DNA from: Aureispira sp. CCB-QB1
GTDB lineage: Bacteria > Bacteroidota > Bacteroidia > Chitinophagales > Saprospiraceae
DNA: 64,000 nucleotides
Assembly: GCA_945870185.1 (NCBI GenBank)
Contig: CAMBRK010000001.1
Location: 1-64,000 of the forward strand
Direction of reading: 5' to 3'
Shown here: one piece after another, positions 58,149 to 64,000 of the stretch
How positions within the stretch are numbered: the first letter of the stretch is position 1
Layout of the letters: every line of letters begins with the position of its first letter
Translations under genes and position numbers: made by a program
The notes under the pieces: generated by a model
Databases searched by the model: none
What the model saw: the letters and a program-made list of their open reading frames with translations, nothing else
What the model was told of the DNA's origin: nothing

Positions 58149-58372
58149 GATATCTTATTTTTAAGCATTCTACACTTATCGCTACAGTATTTGACTTCAT
58201 GCCACACCTTTTCCCATTTTTTACGCCAAGTGAATGGCCTTTCGCAAACGATGCAAATTTTGGTTGGGAGATCAGATTTTTTTACGTTTTGCAAAACACT
58301 TCTTATTTGTTTAGGGATAAAGAACACTATAAATGGAAGGATGTTTTGTGAAGTGGGTGAATAAAAATCCAT
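58145..58372 (-). CDS. DUF2256 zinc-ribbon-like protein
   Basis: A 75-residue protein from the ATG at 58372; the frame stays open to a TTG at 58405. The C-terminal ~40 residues are the DUF2256 domain '[37 protein letters not shown]', with CxxC...CxxxC metal ligands. The N-terminal ~35 residues are an extension not seen in typical ~50-residue members, and there is no closer start in frame at the domain. DUF2256 genes are usually next to photolyase/cryptochrome genes, which holds here: its stop overlaps the start of the photolyase-related gene. Function unknown. Confidence 0.85.
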   Translation of the reverse strand: MDFYSPTSQNILPFIVFFIPKQIRSVLQNVKKSDLPTKICIVCERPFTWRKKWEKVWHEVKYCSDKCRMLKNKIS

Positions 58373-58419
58373 TTCTAATATGTCATTGTGTTGCCTTCGA
58401 TACAAGCTAGAAATATTTT

Positions 58420-59209
58420 TAACGTGAATAATGTTTAAGCAGCGGATAAAAGCAAAGTAAATCCTTCTTGTAATTCATGCTTTATTCTAATACTTGGCTT
58501 TTTTTCAAAAGTTGGATATGCTATCATTGCTGAAATAGCATTATTGAAAAAGCCTTGCAAGGATCTATGTCGGGAGTGTTGAATTGAGCACATATTTTTT
58601 AACTCGTCGTTCACAGATTCAATTACAGCTCTCTTTCTCAGTAGGAGCTTATCTGTATCGGAAATGTTCATTTTTTCATATTCTTGCGTACTTTATAAAT
58701 CAGTTCTACTCCATCATTCCACAGGTACTCTGCAAGCTTTTGATCTATATATCCTCGATCGCCAAATAGTTTACCGTAGATATCTTTTGTCATGACTTTC
58801 ATTACTTTTTGATCCCGGTCGTCTACGTTATCCATTGAAAAACAAAAACTTAGAATTTCTCCTTTGTCATTTATGTTCAAATGAAGTTTTAATCCAAAGT
58901 ACCAACCCATCGTACTTTTTGACTTCTCGGCTATACCTTTAAACACTTTATTTTGCTTTTCCCGCTTTATGTGACACACAGGAAGTGTTGTAGAATCAGC
59001 ATAAAAGATTCCTGTACATTTGCCTTTAAATCGAGTTTGCATAAGCATCATTAGGGGAACAAATATCCGATGTTGAGTCTGGTTAAATCTTTCGTAAGAA
59101 ACGAGATTGGGAAATAAATGCTTCCATTGATTAGACACAAAGTCAATATAATAACTTTTGAAATTTGTCTTAGAGCTTAGATGAAATCCTATATCCATTA
59201 TTCACGTTA
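58420..59209 (-). mobile_element. Decayed IS982 family insertion sequence, internally deleted
   Basis: Perfect terminal inverted repeats TAACGTGAATAATG (58420-58433) and CATTATTCACGTTA (59196-59209) enclose a transposase gene. The element is only 790 bp, shorter than a full IS982 (about 1 kb). The transposase lacks about 65 N-terminal residues, and its first codons lie inside the right repeat, so DNA next to that end has been deleted. No clear target-site duplication is visible. It separates the DUF2256 gene from the LytTR gene, whose ATG lies 12 bp beyond the right end. Confidence 0.85.
58435..59198 (-). pseudogene. IS982 transposase, N-terminally truncated and split in two frames
   Basis: The first frame (58668-59198, 176 residues) covers 'GFHLSSKTNFKSYYIDF', 'FPNLVSYERFNQTQHRIFVPLM', 'YADSTTLPVCHIKREK' (first catalytic Asp) and 'LFGDRGYIDQKLAEYLW' (second Asp), then stops. 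The second frame (58435-58671, 78 residues) carries 'LLLRKRAVIESVNDELKNMCSIQHSRHRS' with the catalytic Glu. The join is an AAAAAA run immediately before TGA (ATGAAAAAATGAAC), so a -1 slip would restore the full frame, and the second frame's ATG overlaps the stop. The missing N-terminal ~65 residues make the protein inactive in all likelihood. Confidence 0.85.
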
Positions 59210-59220
59210 TTTAAGTAATC

Positions 59221-59649
59221 ATGAACACCAACACACACCATAATATCATACCCATCAGCAACTATGCTGCCAACCTTGCTGAAATAGAGCATTGGAAAGA
59301 AAAGTACTATGATCTGCAAAATCAGATCGCTGAACTCAGAAATAAGGATAAAGACACCTTAGTCATCAAAGAAGGAGGTATAGCTAAGTATATCAGACTA
59401 TCAGACATCATCATGATGGAAGCGGAGAGCAATTACACATCCGTCTTACTTACACATGGTCAGCATATCTTGACTTCTAAGACGCTTAAATACTGGATAG
59501 AAAAAATAAGAGATCATCAAGACTTTATCCGCCTACACCGCAGTTATTTGGTCAATAAGACGCACATAGCCATATATCAGAGATTAAGTAAATGCTTAAA
59601 ACTTATCAACAGTCACCAAGCACAAGTTGCTAGAAGTTTTAAATTTTGA
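59221..59649 (+). CDS. LytTR DNA-binding regulator without receiver domain
   Basis: A 142-residue protein. The first ~45 residues include a possible short coiled coil ('LAEIEHWKEKYYDLQNQIAELRNKDKD'). The LytTR domain follows with 'LVIKEGGIAKYIRLSDIIMMEAESNYTSVLLTHGQHILTSKTLKYWIEKIRDHQDFIRLHRSYLVNKTHI', and the last strand is shortened ('AQVARSFKF'). There is no receiver or membrane segment, so how it senses a signal is not visible. It is the only transcription factor in the photolyase island and is divergent from the photolyase-related/DUF2256 genes, which were presumably its neighbours before the IS982 insertion. Its own 5' region is now the right end of the IS. Confidence 0.88.
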   Translation: MNTNTHHNIIPISNYAANLAEIEHWKEKYYDLQNQIAELRNKDKDTLVIKEGGIAKYIRLSDIIMMEAESNYTSVLLTHGQHILTSKTLKYWIEKIRDHQDFIRLHRSYLVNKTHIAIYQRLSKCLKLINSHQAQVARSFKF

Positions 59650-59676
59650 GCATTCATATAAAAGACCTTTGAAGTC

Positions 59677-61200
59677 CTACTGCCCTTTTTTATGTACAGT
59701 AAACTGCCCTTTGGTATTGGTATGTTTGGCTAAGATGCGCTTGCCTTCTTGCTTGACATCTTCGGATTTACGGAAACTCCAAACGATATCAGCTGCTTTC
59801 TGACGACTTGTTTCTACATCTACTATGGGTTCAGGATAATCTTTACCTAACTCGAAGCCATAGATCTGTTGTTCCATGACACTTAGTTTCCATGGTTCGT
59901 GGATAAAAGATAGAGGAATTTGAGCCAATTCTGGTACCCATTTGCGGATAAAAACACCATTTTCGTCATGATATATGGAGTTTTTGATGGGATTGTAAAT
60001 ACGAATGGTATTGACACCTGTCACTCCTGACTGCATGTGCAGTTGTGGATAGTGAATGCCCGGTTCATAGTCTAGAAACTGCCTGGCCAAGAAGTGTAAA
60101 TCTCGCCAATCTTGCCACAAATTAAAGACAAAAAAGGAAACTACCATGGCACGCATTCGGAAGTTTATATATCCTGTTGTTACGAGACAACGCATACAAG
60201 CATCTATGATCGGAATACCTGTCTGTCCACTTTGCCAAGCTAGGATGTATCCTTCGTTGCGTGGTTTGACCATGGCGTCGTACGCTTTATTTACTGGGCG
60301 AAACTCCATAGTACATTCATCCTCAAACTTTTGTATAAAGTGACAATGCCAATGTAATCTGGATATAAAATTAGAAAGAGCGCGTTTGTTAGATGCTGTA
60401 GCGTATCGCTCCAGGGTCGCTTGATAGACTGCGCGCATACTGATATTACCATACGTGAGAAATGGTGAAAGTCTGCTACAACTCCTGCGACTCAGCTCAG
60501 GTTTGGAGATGTGTTTAGAATAGGTAGGATATCTGTCTTGGAGGAAACTACGCAAATATTTCCATGCGATGGTCTCTCCACCTTTCTGGAAGTTTTCATT
60601 TCGAGTTGTCAGTTCGGATGGTACTTCTATTCCTACGATGGTTTCTTTGACAGATGGAATTAAAGAAAGAAAGTTGATGTTTGTGAGATCAGGTTTTATA
60701 ATTGGTTTTGACATGGTTTCTTTCCATCGTAACTCCCAATTTTTTCTGGATTTCAGCTTGCGAACTATGCCGTTTGTCAATGATTCTTTCCAGGTAATAT
60801 CGTGATCAGAACAGAATTTCTGTATGACCAAGTCTCTATCGTAGGTGACTTTATTTCCTGTTTCTTGATTTGAAAAGATGTGTTTGATATCATAATGATT
60901 CTTCAGCAAATCAAGTACATCCATCACTTCTTGGTGGCAAACTTGGATTTGCGTACCGAAGGCCGAAAGTCTTTGGTTTAGGTCCACGATGGATTCGTAC
61001 ACAAATCTCCAATGACGAACATCGCTGTCATCATACTGCATGACCGATGGCTCAAAACAATAAAACAATAAAACGGGAAGATGTGATTGCTGTGCTAGAA
61101 AAAGCGGCTCATGGTCATACAATCGAAGATCTCTTTTGAACCAAACGATGGAAATGGCTTCTTTGACATTAATACTTGGAGTTTGAGTGACGTTTACCAC
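59677..61200 (-). CDS. Cryptochrome/deoxyribodipyrimidine photolyase
   Basis: A 507-residue protein starting with GTG at 61200, overlapping the DUF2805 stop by one base. The N-terminal photolyase domain has '[19 protein letters not shown]' (antenna-binding fold), and the FAD domain has '[23 protein letters not shown]', '[26 protein letters not shown]', '[14 protein letters not shown]', '[31 protein letters not shown]' and '[33 protein letters not shown]'. The usual 'NNGxWQW' CPD-photolyase segment is replaced by the 'YPQLHMQSG' version of the Bacteroidota cryptochrome/photolyase group, so DNA-repair specificity is uncertain. Blue-light DNA repair or sensing in the cytoplasm. Confidence 0.93.
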   Translation of the reverse strand: MVNVTQTPSINVKEAISIVWFKRDLRLYDHEPLFLAQQSHLPVLLFYCFEPSVMQYDDSDVRHWRFVYESIVDLNQRLSAFGTQIQVCHQEVMDVLDLLKNHYDIKHIFSNQETGNKVTYDRDLVIQKFCSDHDITWKESLTNGIVRKLKSRKNWELRWKETMSKPIIKPDLTNINFLSLIPSVKETIVGIEVPSELTTRNENFQKGGETIAWKYLRSFLQDRYPTYSKHISKPELSRRSCSRLSPFLTYGNISMRAVYQATLERYATASNKRALSNFISRLHWHCHFIQKFEDECTMEFRPVNKAYDAMVKPRNEGYILAWQSGQTGIPIIDACMRCLVTTGYINFRMRAMVVSFFVFNLWQDWRDLHFLARQFLDYEPGIHYPQLHMQSGVTGVNTIRIYNPIKNSIYHDENGVFIRKWVPELAQIPLSFIHEPWKLSVMEQQIYGFELGKDYPEPIVDVETSRQKAADIVWSFRKSEDVKQEGKRILAKHTNTKGQFTVHKKGQ

Positions 61201-61469
61201 TATCGTTTACTGATCTTATTCATGGATATGGTACGTTGCAAAGCACATTTGAAACGAGAGATTTCAGGATTTCGTTTTTTACTATGTTTTTGGCTTATTC
61301 CACTATGTACGCGAGCTCTCCAAAGATTGAAGCTTGATCTTTTCAATTCTTTGCGCATGATGGCAATGACTTGCGACTCCGAGATACCAAATTGTATTTC
61401 GATGGCTTCGAAAGGTGTGCGATCTTCCCACGCCATTTCTATGATTCTATCTATGTCCTTTGCTTCCAT
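61200..61469 (-). CDS. DUF2805 (TIGR03643) small protein
   Basis: An 89-residue basic protein: '[66 protein letters not shown]'. This is the DUF2805/TIGR03643 signature: a helix-turn-helix-like N-terminal half ('[22 protein letters not shown]') and a conserved '[12 protein letters not shown]'. Found next to photolyases in Bacteroidota and marine bacteria; function unknown, with nucleic-acid binding suggested by its charge and fold. Its stop overlaps the GTG of the photolyase, so it is translated from the same message. Confidence 0.88.
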   Translation of the reverse strand: MEAKDIDRIIEMAWEDRTPFEAIEIQFGISESQVIAIMRKELKRSSFNLWRARVHSGISQKHSKKRNPEISRFKCALQRTISMNKISKR

Positions 61470-61665
61470 AAAAAAAGCTAAACAGCAAGAGTATGAATTT
61501 GTTTATAGTTTCTTTAATGGATTTTTATGGTTATCAATGATTTCATAATTTTGATGTTTATGAATAAAAACCCATGAATGAAAACATATCTTTAAAATGG
61601 ATAGAGTCCAACCGATAGAAAGCAGAGGATGGGAAGTTCGTTCGAAGGGCAATAATTATGGACTA

Positions 61666-62134
61666 TTATCTCTCCTTCCCAAACTTAAATTCAACGTCTG
61701 GTCCGCCGCCTGTTATTTTAGCAAAAAGAGAGTCTCCTTTTAGATTATAGGATATCATTTTGGGGAATTCGTTGTTTGGGTTTTCACAGACAAAACTTTG
61801 AGTTGTAATTTTGGACAGCATAAAATCAGTAGATAAAGTATCGCCTTTTCCTTTTACTGAAAAATACCATGAGGTATCTTTTTTAAAGAACCTTACATGC
61901 TCTCTCCAAATCGTGTCCTGCTCTTTCAAAGTATACCCTAGACCTAAGTATAATGTATCAGTTAACTTGGACCATGATTCATACGTTTTTTGGCCTACTT
62001 TATCATTGGACCGCTGCCATGAACCTAACATCCAATCGAATGAAACTTTGCTTTTGTCCATTGATGGGTTTGTATTGGGAGTTGGTTTACAAGCAAAAAA
62101 AAATAAGCAAAAAGTAAATAATAAATGGCTTCAT
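61666..62134 (-). CDS. DUF6265-like lipoprotein, frameshifted in a nine-A tract
   Basis: From the ATG at 62061 there is a 131-residue domain 'FDWMLGSWQRSNDKVGQKTYESWSKLTDTLYLGLGYTLKEQDTIWREHVRFF...', a small lipocalin-like DUF6265 fold. Upstream, an ATG at 62134 opens MKPFIIYFLLIFFCL and then stops. Removing one base from the nine-A run at 62095-62103 (plus strand) joins the frames as MKPFIIYFLLIFFACKPTPN, an intact lipoprotein signal with Cys15, running into the domain at residue 25. So the gene is either a one-base frameshift mutant, a slippage-controlled on/off gene, or a homopolymer sequencing error. The plain reading, starting at 62061, would be a cytoplasmic protein. Function of the family is unknown. 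Confidence 0.7.
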
Positions 62135-62166
62135 AATGGTTTTTATTTGAAGTGTTTTTTGAATTC

Positions 62167-62901
62167 CTACAATATTCCTTCCAGCACCTTCCAAACATTT
62201 TCTCTTACGATATATTGACCCTTTACATTGGGATGTTTACCATCTTCAAGATTGAGTGATGGGATAGTCGCAACATTGGCTAATAAAAATGGTATTAATG
62301 CGGCATTATATTCTTTGGCTAGCTTTGGGTAAATAGATGCGAATTGTCTGGTATAATCGTTGCCCATATTCGGTGGAGCTTCCATATCTGCAAGAACTAG
62401 TTTTACATTAGGATTTGAAGCTTTGACCTTATCTAAAATGGCTCTAAGATTACTTTCTGTTTCTTTGAGATCAAGGCCACGGAGTACGTCATTTGCGCCA
62501 AGCTCTAAGACGAATACATCTACTTTTTGTTTGAGTACCCAATCTATTCGGTTTTTACCGCCAGAAGTCGTCTCACCGCTAAGACCAGCATTAATAGCAG
62601 TATAAGGCATTTTCAAACTATCCATTCGTTGCTGAATGAGTGCCGGGAAGGATTCATTTTCATCTAGTCCGTAGCCTGCTGTAAGGCTATTCCCAAAAAA
62701 GAGAATGTATTTTGTGTCGGATTTTTGAATAGTTATATGGTTGGAATCCGCATTTTGGTCTTGAATTTCTGCATTATTCCCAACTTGTTGGTCTGCTTCT
62801 TGTTTAGACTTACATCCTTGGACAATAAAACCAAAGATGATTACTATCAAAAACGTTTTCAAAGAATTTTTTAGATGGTATAAAGTTATATTTGGTGTCA
62901 T
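62167..62901 (-). CDS. TesA-like GDSL/SGNH arylesterase-thioesterase lipoprotein
   Basis: A 244-residue hydrolase. Signal with lipobox 'FGFIVQGC' (Cys at about residue 30), then a Gln/Asn-rich linker and an SGNH hydrolase domain: block I 'YILFFGNSLTAGYGL' with the catalytic Ser, 'SGETTSGG' (Gly), 'ELGANDVLRG' (Asn) and 'LEDGKHPNVKG' (Asp-x-x-His). Family members cleave acyl esters and thioesters in the periplasm. The start is the ATG at 62901; a TTG ten codons upstream is open. Divergent from the YbbA/YbbP-like ABC transporter, the same arrangement as tesA-ybbAP in E. coli. Confidence 0.9.
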   Translation of the reverse strand: MTPNITLYHLKNSLKTFLIVIIFGFIVQGCKSKQEADQQVGNNAEIQDQNADSNHITIQKSDTKYILFFGNSLTAGYGLDENESFPALIQQRMDSLKMPYTAINAGLSGETTSGGKNRIDWVLKQKVDVFVLELGANDVLRGLDLKETESNLRAILDKVKASNPNVKLVLADMEAPPNMGNDYTRQFASIYPKLAKEYNAALIPFLLANVATIPSLNLEDGKHPNVKGQYIVRENVWKVLEGIL

Positions 62902-62973
62902 TTTTTGCTCCGATTTATATTTACTAACCAATATGCCACTAAAAGAGTTTTACAAAAAATTAAAATCTAAAAT

Positions 62974-63675
62974 ATGTCTCCTATTCTCGAAGTAGAAAAT
63001 CTTGTTATGTCTTACCAAAGTGGCAGTAAAATGCTTACCGTCTTGCAGGATATCAATATGGTCATCCATGAAGGCGAAACCGTAGCCATCACAGGTCCAT
63101 CTGGTTCAGGAAAGACGACACTCATGGGACTTTGTGCTGCATTGGATAATCCTACTTCAGGGGATATTAAATTGCTTGGAAATGCCGTAAAACCTTTGTC
63201 TGAAGACCAACGAGCACAATTGAGAAACAAATTTATAGGCTTCATATTTCAAAATTTCCAATTACTACCCAGCCTTACAGCATTAGAAAATGTCATGCTG
63301 CCACTCGAACTCCAAGGTATCAAAGGCGCAGAAGATGATGCTAAAAAACTACTAGAAAGAGTAGGGTTGAAAGATAGAATGACACATTACCCGACACAAC
63401 TTTCAGGTGGAGAACAACAAAGAGTAGGATTAGCCAGAGCTTTTATCAACAAACCCAAAATCCTTTTTGCTGACGAACCCACAGGAAATCTAGATGGAGA
63501 TACTGGAGCTACAGTAGAATCATTGATGTTTGATCTGAATAAAGATTTTGGTACGACATTGATCATCGTTACGCACAATCCTGAGCTAGCCGCCAAAACA
63601 GCTAGAACCATACAGCTCAAGTCGGGTCATGTAGTAGCAGATGCAAAAAATCTTGTACAAGACACTACAAACTAA
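62974..63675 (+). CDS. ABC transporter ATP-binding protein, YbbA/LolD type
   Basis: A 233-residue MacB/LolD/YbbA-class ATPase. Walker A GPSGSGKTT (about residues 41-49), Q-loop in 'GFIFQNFQLLPSLTALENVMLP', signature 'QLSGGEQQRVGLARAF', Walker B 'ILFADEPTGNLDG' and H-loop 'LIIVTHNPELAAKT'. It pairs with the FtsX-like permease that begins 4 bp later, giving a type VII ABC transporter that usually works in mechanotransmission or lipoprotein/substrate release and not classical import. Next to a divergent TesA-like gene. Confidence 0.94.
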   Translation: MSPILEVENLVMSYQSGSKMLTVLQDINMVIHEGETVAITGPSGSGKTTLMGLCAALDNPTSGDIKLLGNAVKPLSEDQRAQLRNKFIGFIFQNFQLLPSLTALENVMLPLELQGIKGAEDDAKKLLERVGLKDRMTHYPTQLSGGEQQRVGLARAFINKPKILFADEPTGNLDGDTGATVESLMFDLNKDFGTTLIIVTHNPELAAKTARTIQLKSGHVVADAKNLVQDTTN

Positions 63676-63679
63676 TCCA

Positions 63680-64000
63680 ATGAACAAATTTAAGTTTTTG
63701 TGGAATATTGCCATCAGAGACAGTAGGAAAAATAGGTCAAAACTATTGCTATTCATGTCATCCATTATTTTGGGTGTAGCGGCATTGGTAGCCATCAATT
63801 CATTTAATTATAATCTTCGGAAAGAGATTAATAAAGAAGCTGCAACGCTATTGGGTGCCGATCTATCTGCCACGAGCAATAGACCGATGGATAGTACCAT
63901 GATGAACATACTCGATTCATTACCAGGCGAAAAGGCAAAAGAAATGGAGATGATGTCCATGTCTTACATTCCCAAAACAGATGAAACACAATTTGTTAGA
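63680..64000 (+). CDS. FtsX-like ABC permease, YbbP type (cut by window end)
   Basis: The first 107 codons of a permease: 'MNKFKFLWNIAIRDSRKNRSKLLLFMSSIILGVAALVAINSFNYNLRKEINKEAATLLGADLSATSNRPM'. A cytoplasmic start, one membrane helix (about residues 22-41) and the beginning of a large periplasmic domain are the usual N-terminal part of YbbP/FtsX permeases, where 'LLGADL' is a recognisable motif. It lies 4 bp after the ATPase gene and continues past 64000. Confidence 0.9.
   Translation, partial: MNKFKFLWNIAIRDSRKNRSKLLLFMSSIILGVAALVAINSFNYNLRKEINKEAATLLGADLSATSNRPMDSTMMNILDSLPGEKAKEMEMMSMSYIPKTDETQFVR

Noticed and set aside
59677-61200. Naming this protein phrB or phrA
   Set aside because: The CPD-photolyase segment is divergent and the substrate cannot be assigned from sequence alone.

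Overview
The window reads as chromosomal DNA of a free-living Bacteroidota bacterium, most likely from the Saprospiraceae/Saprospiria side of the phylum. The DNA is AT-rich, genes show no Shine-Dalgarno sites, and several promoters carry the Bacteroidota -7 box TAnnTTTG. There are three type IX secretion cargo proteins: sorting domain type A at 170-1582 and 43248-46844, and a type B (CHU_C) domain on the 2571-residue giant at 30124-37839. There is also a TonB receptor/lipoprotein pair and many exported proteins and predicted beta-barrels of unknown role. The genus assignment is inference. No rRNA, tRNA or CRISPR array was seen.

Layout. 1-12.9 kb: exported and proteolytic proteins (leucine-rich T9SS cargo, FAD oxidoreductase, DUF5117-type zinc protease, tricorn-like S41 protease, DUF5916 protein), with a pentanucleotide repeat inside a promoter at 9.93 kb. 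12.9-16.7 kb: an S41 peptidase, then two small tail-less SSB proteins, an Rpn-type nuclease and a free-standing copy of the nuclease's C-terminal domain. 16.8-29.5 kb: housekeeping and repair genes (acyl-CoA dehydrogenase, AAA/DUF4143 ATPase behind a 32-bp repeat, Mpg glycosylase, RecQ, GH16, GT-C transferase, CBS protein, MltG, PanB). 30-38 kb: the giant adhesin-like protein. 38-47 kb: SPOR protein, SRAP (YedK/HMCES), two small-RNA-like units, a PIF1-like helicase, two barrels and a 1198-residue CotH/lamin-tail cargo. 47-50 kb: a TonB receptor plus a His/Asp-rich lipoprotein, with a palindromic operator over the promoter and a strong terminator at the end, most simply a metal-uptake operon. 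50.3-53.2 kb: metY-metX behind a SAM-I riboswitch followed by a short ORF with five consecutive Cys codons. 53.5-55 kb: a second leucine-rich exported protein. 55.2-61.5 kb: a light/photorepair island (SDR-DUF2867, photolyase-related protein, DUF2256, LytTR regulator, cryptochrome/photolyase, DUF2805) interrupted by a decayed IS982 element. 61.6-64 kb: a lipoprotein gene frameshifted in a nine-A tract, and a TesA-like hydrolase divergent from a YbbA/YbbP-type ABC transporter that runs off the right edge.

The most promising items are the stacked methionine/cysteine leader (SAM riboswitch plus poly-Cys ORF), the rpn gene with a duplicated stand-alone C-terminal domain, the TATAT repeat between two promoter boxes, two paralogous minus-strand hairpin units at 39.4-39.7 kb, and a photolyase-related protein that lacks the iron-sulfur cysteines of its family.
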